This document shows, piece by piece, positions 50,323 through 58,272 of a DNA stretch of 64,000 nt (its first letter is position 1; every line of letters starts with the position of its first letter). Source of the DNA: Nitrospinae bacterium CG11_big_fil_rev_8_21_14_0_20_45_15 (GTDB lineage: Bacteria; Nitrospinota; Nitrospinia; Nitrospinales; VA-1); contig PCWG01000015.1 in NCBI GenBank assembly GCA_002787235.1, positions 124,001 to 188,000 on the forward strand, written 5' to 3'. The position numbers and the translations under genes were made by a program. The notes under the pieces are model-generated. The model ran no database searches and had not been told where the DNA came from. It saw only the letters and a list, made by a program, of their open reading frames with translations.

Positions 50323-51233
50323 TTTTGTTTGATAGAAATGAATTGCCCTACAGAAAGCATGCTTCCCAACCAGCCCACCAGAGCACTCAACAAAACGATT
50401 CCCCAGGCATACGCCGGAGGCAAATAATCGAAGCGCAATCCAAAAAGCGCAGATGCCAGATCTTCTCCAAATTGAGCATCCACGTAAAGTTGAAAACCTT
50501 TGACAAAACCCAGCGCAATGGTAGAACCCAATATTCCCTGCACCGCACCTTCCAGTAAAAATGGCAGTTTGATGAACAGGGGCGTCGCCCCGATCATCAA
50601 CATCAATTCGATTTCACTTTGCTTTGAGTAAATAGAGAGTTCGATCGTATTGGACAAAATCAACACCAGTCCCAAAGTCAACAACCCCCCCGCCGAAACA
50701 AGAAAAACCTGGAGGAATAACATGAAACCTTTAAAACGAGAGATCCACTGTTCCCCAAAATCGACGGCTTCCACTCCTTCCAATTTTGCAAACTTACCGG
50801 CAATTTCTTTCAATTTCTCAACCGAATCTGAGACAGGCTTCAACTTCAAATCATAGGATGCTGGCAGAGGATTGCTTTCCAACTCCATCAAAACAGGAAG
50901 CTTGTCTGAAAAATTTTCCTTAAACTCCTCCCAGGCAGATTCTCTGGAAAAACTCTTGATACTCTCCAGTTCGGGAAGTTTCCGTGCCAATTCCTCAATG
51001 TCCAAACTCTGTTCTTCAGTTATAGAATCTTCCAAATAAACGATGACGCGAACCTGATCATCCAGTTTCTCAAGAATACCACTTAAACTTACATAAAAAC
51101 AAAGGAAAAGTCCGAGTATTGAGAACGCAACAGAGCTTGTCGCTATTGAGACAAAAAACACCTTTTTACTGGCACGAATGTTCCCATAGGTCGTCAATAC
51201 CACGTTGATTGCGAAGTGCAGATAAGCTTTCAA
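50319..51233 (-). CDS. ftsX: Cell division protein FtsX
   Basis: The 304-residue protein has four membrane helices, with a large extracellular loop between the first and second (about 55-170, including ESIKSFSRESAWEEFKENF) and the conserved VEAVDFGEQWISRF before helix 2. It forms a complex with FtsE and transmits ATP hydrolysis to EnvC across the inner membrane at the division site. Four-base overlaps with ftsE and the envC-like gene show an operon. Confidence 0.94.
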   Translation of the reverse strand: MKAYLHFAINVVLTTYGNIRASKKVFFVSIATSSVAFSILGLFLCFYVSLSGILEKLDDQVRVIVYLEDSITEEQSLDIEELARKLPELESIKSFSRESAWEEFKENFSDKLPVLMELESNPLPASYDLKLKPVSDSVEKLKEIAGKFAKLEGVEAVDFGEQWISRFKGFMLFLQVFLVSAGGLLTLGLVLILSNTIELSIYSKQSEIELMLMIGATPLFIKLPFLLEGAVQGILGSTIALGFVKGFQLYVDAQFGEDLASALFGLRFDYLPPAYAWGIVLLSALVGWLGSMLSVGQFISIKQK

Positions 51234-51886
51234 GGCTGAACCCGTTTCCCTCTATGGAGCATGATAACGGGATGTTTTCCCGAGCGAATCATTTCCTGAT
51301 TATGTGTTGCAAACACAATGGTGACTCCCAGCGATTGGGCCTTTTCAAAAAGCTTCAATATTTCCACAGAAATTTCAGGGTCCAGATTTCCTGTGGGTTC
51401 GTCAGCCAGAATCAGTTGAGGGTCATTGACCAAAGCCCGGGCAATCGCGGCACGCTGTTGCTCGCCCCCTGACAATTGCAAAGGGAAGGAATCTTTTTTA
51501 TGCGTCAATCCAACATTCTTCAAAGTTTCCCATGTTCTTTTGCGAACCGTTTTCTGGGGAATTCCGAGAATCTCCTGAGCAAAAGCAATGTTCTCAAACA
51601 CCGTTTTGTTTGGCAGTAATCTATAATCCTGGAAAACAAACCCGATCTGTCGGCGGTGCGCGTAAATTTTGTTGGCGGGTATTTTCGAGATGTTTACTCC
51701 ATTGATCAATATCTGACCACTGTCTATATTTTCCCAACGAAACAAAATTTTGAGTAAAGTCGTCTTGCCCGCACCGCTCGGTCCGGTTAGAAATACGAAC
51801 TCACCGCGCTTAACGTTTAAAGATACGTTGTCAAGAGCGGGACTCGATGAACCATAGACTTTGTGCGCATTAAAAACCTGAATCAT
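51230..51886 (-). CDS. ftsE: Cell division ATP-binding protein FtsE
   Basis: The 218-residue protein is an ABC ATPase with Walker A GPSGAGKTT, Q-loop FVFQDYRLLPNKTV, signature LSGGEQQRAAIAR, Walker B LILADEPTGNLDPE and the switch THNQEM. It is the motor for FtsX. It starts a block of overlapping genes ftsE-ftsX-envC followed closely by ctp and tsaD. Confidence 0.96.
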   Translation of the reverse strand: MIQVFNAHKVYGSSSPALDNVSLNVKRGEFVFLTGPSGAGKTTLLKILFRWENIDSGQILINGVNISKIPANKIYAHRRQIGFVFQDYRLLPNKTVFENIAFAQEILGIPQKTVRKRTWETLKNVGLTHKKDSFPLQLSGGEQQRAAIARALVNDPQLILADEPTGNLDPEISVEILKLFEKAQSLGVTIVFATHNQEMIRSGKHPVIMLHRGKRVQP

Positions 51887-52014
51887 TGCGTTGGCCAGGA
51901 TATTCGCAGGTAGATACTCAAGGAAGCGAGGATAATTGTGGAAAAATTCAAACTTTGCCTAACGTGAAAGCCATCCTCCACATTGGCCTCATGATGCATA
52001 GAGTGGTGCCTTTT

Positions 52015-52656
52015 TTACGGGGACTCTGAATTAACATTCTCAGAGTGGCTTTCTAGATCGTCCATGAGGATAAAATCACTCTCATTAAAGTCATCGGTCA
52101 GATATTCCTCAGAAATCACAGACATGGTCCCGGGTCCGTAAAAATCCAAAATCTGATTTTCAGTCAACATTTCGAAGTTTAAAAAAGTCTTCACAACCAA
52201 ACGTTCATTTTCAAGCACATAAGCAAACACCCCTACCGGGCAGGTCAGATAACCTTCATGCTCACCAAATGTTAAAAGAGCGTCCGCCATGTAACCATCG
52301 AGGGCCAGAATACAATTTTCCTGAGTATCGGTTCGCAAACTGAATCTTTCCAAGCAATGGGATGTATAAAACACCTGGGAATGTACAAAGGATTGATACA
52401 AACTTCCCTTGTCAGTTGACTCAACTCGTGCGGGGGATATGAGAGACCGGAAACCCCCTTTGTTAAAATCGACAAGGCATAAAACGTCTTTCCCGAATCT
52501 CTTGCTTGCTTTACGGGTAATGTCTTTCAAAAACTTTTGACGTTTGCGCAGAGATATACGCCCCGGCTTGCGGAATTTTTTCTTAAACTCCGCCTCCAGA
52601 TATTGCTCTATCTGCGATTTTTTAAAATCGAAATACTTATCCTTCACTTTAATCAA
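52015..52656 (-). CDS. Protein of unknown function
   Basis: The 213-residue protein has a very basic N-terminal region (about 10-60, with many Lys and Arg, including KKKFRKPGRISLRKRQKF), then a beta-rich middle with YTSHCLERFSLRTDT and DGYMADALLTFGEHEG, and an acidic tail. The segment VFYTSHCLERFSLR vaguely recalls a small conserved domain of unknown role. No membrane segment or signal is seen. It stands alone between ftsE and a divergent HmuY-like gene. Confidence 0.6.
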   Translation of the reverse strand: MIKVKDKYFDFKKSQIEQYLEAEFKKKFRKPGRISLRKRQKFLKDITRKASKRFGKDVLCLVDFNKGGFRSLISPARVESTDKGSLYQSFVHSQVFYTSHCLERFSLRTDTQENCILALDGYMADALLTFGEHEGYLTCPVGVFAYVLENERLVVKTFLNFEMLTENQILDFYGPGTMSVISEEYLTDDFNESDFILMDDLESHSENVNSESP

Positions 52657-52678
52657 CTCTTTATTTATTGTAGAATGT

Positions 52679-52707
52679 TTGACTTAAAAACTGTTTATTA
52701 TTATACC
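52679..52707 (+). promoter_or_regulatory. Sigma-70-type promoter for the HmuY-like gene pair
   Basis: TTGACT (52679-52684), a 17-base spacer and TATACC (52702-52707) form a good promoter about 115 bases before the HmuY-like gene start. It overlaps the 5' flank of the divergent gene at 52015-52656. Confidence 0.5.
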
Positions 52708-52822
52708 CTACCCGCTATAAAATAGGAATAATAGCTCTTTAATCGAAGAAAAACCTCAATCACGACAAAATATCTGTTGCTCCAACACCGCAATTAAAAG
52801 ATACTTTCCTGAATTCACTCTT

Positions 52823-53542
52823 ATGAACAATACGCTTAAAATATTTGCCGCCCTTTTGCTCGGCACCTTTGTCTTTCATTCGGCCCTGAACTACATGCTC
52901 GGGAACATTGAAGACTTTGAGACCGTCCGCCTCCCACCCAAGTTACCGAAAAAAGTCGTTCCCGGCAACAGTTATCCTATAATAAAAGTCGACGCGACCT
53001 CCAAAGATTTTTGGACCTTGCTCGATTTTGCCACGGGTGAAACATTCAACGTGGAAGAACCCGAGCAGGAACTGGATAAAATAAAACAAAAAAACTGGGA
53101 CATGGGGTTTCAAAGAACAAAAATAATCACCAACGGTGGAGAGCTGAAAACAGGCGCAGAGGTCGGGGTTATCAACCTTGGACCGGTAGATATCGCCTCT
53201 GTAACATCAGCCCCTCCAACCGGTTATGTCCAAATGACCAAAAGCTTCGGCAAACTGAGCAACAAGGCCATTTCCGACTGGTATAACTACCGAACACGTA
53301 CCCACAATATTGAATCCAACAAAAATGTGTATGTCGTTAAAACACATTCGGGACGTTTTATGAAAATGAAAATTCTGAACTACTATTGCAAAAATGAGGA
53401 TGTTGATTGTCGCTCCGTCATGTGCACAAGAGAAGAAGCCGCCTGCCTGTCGATCGCCTACGCCTTCCAATCGGAAGCGGATGGGAAATTCCTCCCGCCA
53501 CCCTCTAAAAAGGTTCAACCATCCACCGCGAAAAACAATTGA
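52823..53542 (+). CDS. HmuY-like membrane-anchored or exported protein
   Basis: The 239-residue protein has an N-terminal hydrophobic helix (about 5-24). The central stretch is characteristic of HmuY-type haem-binding proteins: KDFWTLLDFATGETFNVEE, then NWDMGFQRTKIITNGGEL and a later segment SNKAISDWYNYRTRTHNI. Four cysteines cluster near the end (YCKNEDVDCRSVMCTREEAAC), probably as disulfides. HmuY binds haem and hands it to a TonB receptor in Bacteroidetes, but related domains exist in many bacteria. No TonB receptor is adjacent. It overlaps the next gene by four bases. Confidence 0.7.
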   Translation: MNNTLKIFAALLLGTFVFHSALNYMLGNIEDFETVRLPPKLPKKVVPGNSYPIIKVDATSKDFWTLLDFATGETFNVEEPEQELDKIKQKNWDMGFQRTKIITNGGELKTGAEVGVINLGPVDIASVTSAPPTGYVQMTKSFGKLSNKAISDWYNYRTRTHNIESNKNVYVVKTHSGRFMKMKILNYYCKNEDVDCRSVMCTREEAACLSIAYAFQSEADGKFLPPPSKKVQPSTAKNN

Positions 53543-54273
53543 AACGACTTCACTACCCCATCATACTCATTCTTTTTTTTGCCTTGTCATGCACCACTAA
53601 GGAACCCAATGACATGGTGCTGATTCCTTCTGGAACCTTTCAATTCGGTATTGACCCTGAAAAAACCCACGCCTTCTTCAACCTGCCACAATCCTCAGGC
53701 TCCAATGCTCAACCTATAAAAAACATAACATTAAAGTCATTTTGGATAGATAAGTTTGAAGTAACATATAAAGATTACATACGATTCAAACCCACTGGCA
53801 AATACAAGATCGATTCCATTATGGAACCGGTACGGGGAGTCAACTGGTATGAAGCCGATGCTTACTGCCTTTGGCTTGGGAAACGACTGCCCACCGAAGT
53901 GGAGTGGGAAAAAGCCGCCCGAGGTACTGACGGCCGCCTCTTCACCTGGGGCAATGATTTTCAACCGGACAATGCCAATCTCGGATCACGGGTCCTGCCT
54001 CCCGACCCATCGACCAAGGACATCAGCCCTTTTAATGTTTTCAATATGAACGGCAATCTGGCCGAATGGACAGCCAGTTGGTACCAAGCCTACCCGGACT
54101 CAAAATATAAAGATCCCAATTTTGGGAAAAAATTCAAAGTCACACGGGGAGCCGCAATTCGAAAAAGCGACCATGGTTTTATGAAAGAATTTACCATGAT
54201 CCCCTTTCGAAATTTTGCACCCCCGCATTTGCGTTTTTGGGACACTGGCTTCCGTTGCGCAAAATCTATTTAG
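53539..54273 (+). CDS. FGE/SUMF1-fold lipoprotein
   Basis: The 244-residue protein starts at a TTG that overlaps the HmuY-like stop (TTGA). It has a short signal ending at C18 (FFALSC), so it may be a lipoprotein. The FGE fold is recognised from NDMVLIPSGTFQFGIDPE, FWIDKFEVTYKDY, GVNWYEADAYCLWLGKRLPTE and FNMNGNLAEWTASWY, ending in GFRCAKS. Cysteines needed for formylglycine formation are absent after the RGAA segment. It resembles the exported FGE-fold protein at 38352-39110. It probably works with the HmuY-like protein. Confidence 0.85.
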   Translation: MKRLHYPIILILFFALSCTTKEPNDMVLIPSGTFQFGIDPEKTHAFFNLPQSSGSNAQPIKNITLKSFWIDKFEVTYKDYIRFKPTGKYKIDSIMEPVRGVNWYEADAYCLWLGKRLPTEVEWEKAARGTDGRLFTWGNDFQPDNANLGSRVLPPDPSTKDISPFNVFNMNGNLAEWTASWYQAYPDSKYKDPNFGKKFKVTRGAAIRKSDHGFMKEFTMIPFRNFAPPHLRFWDTGFRCAKSI

Positions 54274-54285
54274 ACACACTCTCCC

Positions 54286-56364
54286 CTACTTATACGGCGG
54301 TTTTGCCGTCACATTCGGAGGTCCTTGCACCTTAAAGGAGGGTTTTGCAGGTGCCTGTGGCATCCGATGCACTTGATGTTTTAAAGCAGGATGCACTCCA
54401 GCAGGCAATTGCGCGCGCCCTCCATTTTGTGTTGTTTTTGGCTTTGCTTTTTGCTTTAAAGACTTCTTAAGGATATTGCTGAATCTTGAAATACTGGGTA
54501 ACTTTGCATAAAGATCGTAGCGCCGGGAATAACGCCGACGCCGCCCATGCACTTGCCGAGGTCTGCGTTGCGGTCTGCGCTGAAATCGGTTGCGGGACGA
54601 ACGTCCTTTCTCTGCCTTGTTATTGAGGTCCTCCCCTTCCACCGTCGGTATATTTTCGATCTCACTTTCAACAGCTTTAGCAGGCTCCACCGCATCCGTT
54701 CGAACGGGCACCACTTTTTTCTGCCTCTGCGGGGGGGCTTCTGCAATCTGTTTTTTTGCGACCGCTTCGTGAACCGGTTTTTGACGAGCGACCTTCTCAA
54801 CCTGTTTCGGACGCACTGTTTCCTCTACCAGCTTCGGAGTCTTGAATTTTCCTTTAGGAACAATCTCGGAATCATCATTTTTATAACGCTCAATCACCCG
54901 ATATTGAAAGTCAGAAAATTCCAAATGGGACTTCCCTGAAAAATTGACTTTGACTTTATTGTCCACCTGCAAGTTACGAATAAATTCCATCTTGTTGTTC
55001 AAAAGGTACGAGACAACGTCTGCATGCACCTCGACAGAAAGTTCCTTCACAACCCCAGAAGCAATCATTTCCTGAATTTTTCTTAAAACATGCACAGCCA
55101 TAGCACCCACAGCTCGAACATGCCCCGTGCCCTCGCAAATCCGACATTTTTCAAAGATGCCTTCTTTCACAGGCGGCGACATCCTCTGCCGAGACATTTC
55201 CAGCAAACCAAATTTGGAAATACGCGCCAGATTGATTCGTGCCTTATCTTCTTTAAAGGCTTTTTTAACCTGCTTTTCGACTAAAATTTTGTTCTTTTTC
55301 TGGAACATGTCGATAAAGTCGATAACAATCAACCCACCCAAATCGCGCAGCCGGAGTTGTCGTCCCACTTCATCCGCCGCCTCAAGATTGGTTTTGAGTG
55401 CAGTTGCTTCCAGTTCACTTGAATTTGTAGTTTTTCCGGAGTTCACGTCGATCGAAACCATAGCTTCGCCAACATCGATCACGATGGATCCACCTGAAGG
55501 CAGATTCACCGATCGCTGATAAATGGATTCGATCTGTTCTTCAACACCAAAAGCAGAAAATAGCGGCAAAGTGTCCTGATAAAGCTTCACCTTACTTTGC
55601 ATCCTGGACAAAATCAGCTTTACAAAGCCACGAACAGCCTTATAAGCTTCTTTATTGTCTACAATGATTTCGTCGGTATCAGCAGTAAAATGGTCACGAA
55701 CAGTCCTTTGCACCATATCCGCTTCTTGATAAAGGAGGAAAGGAGGCGTTTTATTCTCCGAAGTCATCGTCTCCTGTAGATTTCCCCATATCTTCATCAA
55801 CATTTGCAGATCTTTTTGAAGCTCCAGCTTGGTACGCCCCACACCCGCTGTTCTTATGATCACGCCCATATTTTCAGGCAGATTAAAGCCTTCAACGATA
55901 CTGCGCAATTTCTTCCGCTCGTCCTCATCCTCAATTTTTCGGGAAATACCACTTCCTTCGCTCCCGAACATCAGAACAAGAAATCGTCCAGGAATTGAAA
56001 TGGAATTGGAGAGCGACGGGCCTTTGTGATCGCGCCCCTCTTTTACAACCTGTACGAGTATTTTTTGCCCTCGAACCAATACATCCTGAATCCTTACGCG
56101 TGCCTTTTTTTCGCCAGTTTGCAAATAGGATTCCTTGAGAACATCCTTAAACGGGAGAAATCCAAACTTCTTTCCGCCAAAATCTACAAAAGCGGCTTCA
56201 ATTGCCGGCTCGACACGGTTTATGACTCCAACGTAAATATTCCCTTTGATCTGCTCATTCGCTGCATGCTCGGATATAAAGTTTTCAACCTTGCCGTCTT
56301 CAAGAACAACCGCTCGACACTGCTCGGGCTGATCCGCATTAATCAGCATTATTTTTTTTGACAT
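54286..56364 (-). CDS. Ribonuclease E/G
   Basis: The 692-residue protein has the RNase E/G catalytic core: an S1 domain (about 35-120, GNIYVGVINRVEPAIEAAFV), the 5'-sensor and DNase I-like subdomains with metal aspartates in VSIDVNSGKTT and GLIVIDFIDM, and the zinc-link CRICEGTGH. The C-terminal 180 residues are disordered, rich in Arg, Lys, Pro and Gln (RRPQRRPRQVHGRRRR), and probably bind RNA or partner enzymes. Length is between RNase G and E. coli RNase E, so it is called E/G. It converges with the HmuY/FGE pair. Confidence 0.93.
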   Translation of the reverse strand: MSKKIMLINADQPEQCRAVVLEDGKVENFISEHAANEQIKGNIYVGVINRVEPAIEAAFVDFGGKKFGFLPFKDVLKESYLQTGEKKARVRIQDVLVRGQKILVQVVKEGRDHKGPSLSNSISIPGRFLVLMFGSEGSGISRKIEDEDERKKLRSIVEGFNLPENMGVIIRTAGVGRTKLELQKDLQMLMKIWGNLQETMTSENKTPPFLLYQEADMVQRTVRDHFTADTDEIIVDNKEAYKAVRGFVKLILSRMQSKVKLYQDTLPLFSAFGVEEQIESIYQRSVNLPSGGSIVIDVGEAMVSIDVNSGKTTNSSELEATALKTNLEAADEVGRQLRLRDLGGLIVIDFIDMFQKKNKILVEKQVKKAFKEDKARINLARISKFGLLEMSRQRMSPPVKEGIFEKCRICEGTGHVRAVGAMAVHVLRKIQEMIASGVVKELSVEVHADVVSYLLNNKMEFIRNLQVDNKVKVNFSGKSHLEFSDFQYRVIERYKNDDSEIVPKGKFKTPKLVEETVRPKQVEKVARQKPVHEAVAKKQIAEAPPQRQKKVVPVRTDAVEPAKAVESEIENIPTVEGEDLNNKAEKGRSSRNRFQRRPQRRPRQVHGRRRRYSRRYDLYAKLPSISRFSNILKKSLKQKAKPKTTQNGGRAQLPAGVHPALKHQVHRMPQAPAKPSFKVQGPPNVTAKPPYK

Positions 56365-56611
56365 TTGTTTCGTTCCGTACCTTTTCTGTAACTTGCCTTT
56401 TTCAATATTTCACTTTTTTTGTTAAAACGGTATTCTACCGGGTGAAATTGAAGACAAAATGTGTTAAATTAAGTTCATAAATATCAAGCACTTACAAAAG
56501 CTATATTCATTTTAAAAAAAAATAATGAATTTTTCGAGAATTGGCTTGCAAAAAATTTCAAATCGTTTAAAAAAACAAGTCGTAACCACACTCGTTTTAA
56601 AGGCTCCGACA

Positions 56612-58162
56612 ATGAAAAATGACATCGGATTACTGTCTTTATCGGCACTGCGTCCCGCTGATTTAATTGGCAAAACTATTTTCATAAGAGCGGACTTCAA
56701 TGTTCCGCTTGGTCCACATAAAGGGTATTACCGCGTGGCGGATGATACTCGTATCCGCCGATTCCTTGATTCTACATTCAGTAAAATTCATGAACTGACC
56801 GATGGCAACTGTCGCATTATAATAGGTTCTCATCTGGGACGCCCGCATAAAATGAAGGATTATGCTGGATGGGACGGGGTTTTTAATATCCAATTTGTTT
56901 GCTCTCATTTTGACACCCTGATTCGTGAAAAATACGAAGACACCTATACAATATTCCCGCCTGAAATTATAGACTCTCAGTTAAAAAGTTCACTCGAAAT
57001 TTTTGAACACAATCGTTTTCCGCTGGGGGGCATCAAGTTTTTGCCTAATTTGAGGTACCTTTTGGACCCTGCCAATCCAGACGCATACCGCTTGGAATTT
57101 ATCGAACAGTTGGGAAAAGTTGCTGACGTTTACGTCAATTGCGCTTTCGGATGCAGCCACCGTATCACCAGAAGTATCGGAATGCTCCCACAAATCATGA
57201 GAAAAGAGGAGAAGCTTGTCGTTGCCGGGATCTTACTCTACGAGGAAATCCAGAAGCTGGGTCAATTTGGCCGTAGCACGATGGCCAACCCCAAGAAGAC
57301 TGTAGTTGTCGCCGGCGGAGCGAAAGTTGCCGACAAGATCAATATTCTCAAACAATTCGTCCAAACGCAAATAAAATCCATCTTTATTGGCGGAAAAATG
57401 GTCAATGCTTTTTTATTGGCACGCGATCGTTTTTCACCAGAGATTCCGTTTACGGCAAATAATCTGCCCAAAAAACTGCTCTCCCATGATGCTGAAAAAA
57501 ATCAGGACTTATTGAACGAAATCAAATCCGCCGGAGAAATTCTCAACATGGCGAAAGAACACAAGGTTGAGATAATTTTCCCTGTAGATTACAAGGTTGC
57601 GGCAAACTTTGACGATCCCTCTTATATAATCAAAGAATATCCCGATCTTGAAAGAGAATTCCAGCTCGATCTGGGCCCCAAAACAATACAAGCATTCACC
57701 GAAACCATATTGCACGAAAATGTCCGCAATGTTTTCTGGAATGGCCCTCTCGGTGCTTACGATCACCCCCACTGCCCGTCTTATGCGGAAGGCTCAATGG
57801 AACTGGCCAAGCTATTATTTGGGGGCGCGATACTCAATGAAGATTTGCAAGTGGTGATCGGTGGTGGAGACTCTGCCGCGATTCTGAACAAGGTTTCAAT
57901 GGATGAGATGAAACTCATCATTAAAACGCAAATTGAAAAACAATTGGCCAGTCCTATCAACCGAAGCCTTGTTTCCGTCGATTTTAAGGAAAGCGATTGT
58001 TACACTCTGTGGAATTATTTTACCTCCAACTTTTTTGTTTCCACCGGTGGTGGCGCGGCCCTAGTATTTCTGGAGAAATTCCTGAGTAGAAATGGTGCCG
58101 ACGATTTAGCTTCCTACCTGCCCGGCTCAGCCACTCTCATGGAACTGTGTACCTTGAGGTAA
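56612..58162 (+). CDS. Divergent phosphoglycerate kinase-like protein
   Basis: The 516-residue protein is much longer than the usual 390-415. It keeps most PGK motifs: RADFNVPLG, SHLGRP, LPNLRY, GGAKVADKI, WNGPLGAYD, VIGGGDSAA and STGGGAALVFLE. In the NDAFGTAHR motif it reads NCAFGCSHR, with C177 replacing the aspartate and C181 replacing threonine. It may be an atypical glycolytic PGK or a paralogue with another role. Insertions lie around residues 80-135 and 290-380. I start at 56612 after AAAGG; an ATG 29 codons upstream is open. The gene next to it is acetolactate synthase-like. Confidence 0.8.
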   Translation: MKNDIGLLSLSALRPADLIGKTIFIRADFNVPLGPHKGYYRVADDTRIRRFLDSTFSKIHELTDGNCRIIIGSHLGRPHKMKDYAGWDGVFNIQFVCSHFDTLIREKYEDTYTIFPPEIIDSQLKSSLEIFEHNRFPLGGIKFLPNLRYLLDPANPDAYRLEFIEQLGKVADVYVNCAFGCSHRITRSIGMLPQIMRKEEKLVVAGILLYEEIQKLGQFGRSTMANPKKTVVVAGGAKVADKINILKQFVQTQIKSIFIGGKMVNAFLLARDRFSPEIPFTANNLPKKLLSHDAEKNQDLLNEIKSAGEILNMAKEHKVEIIFPVDYKVAANFDDPSYIIKEYPDLEREFQLDLGPKTIQAFTETILHENVRNVFWNGPLGAYDHPHCPSYAEGSMELAKLLFGGAILNEDLQVVIGGGDSAAILNKVSMDEMKLIIKTQIEKQLASPINRSLVSVDFKESDCYTLWNYFTSNFFVSTGGGAALVFLEKFLSRNGADDLASYLPGSATLMELCTLR

Positions 58163-58272
58163 GATCCGGACTTTTATTCCCCATTTTTTCCCCACTACTA
58201 TATACTGAGCCCAATAAAATTCGATATTCTTCAAATATTATAAAATTCATCCCCTAACCTTTAGGAGTTTTT

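Noticed and set aside
38352-54273. Active formylglycine-generating enzymes for sulfatases
   Set aside because: Both FGE-fold proteins (38352-39110 and 53539-54273) lack the copper-binding cysteines, and no sulfatase gene is nearby.
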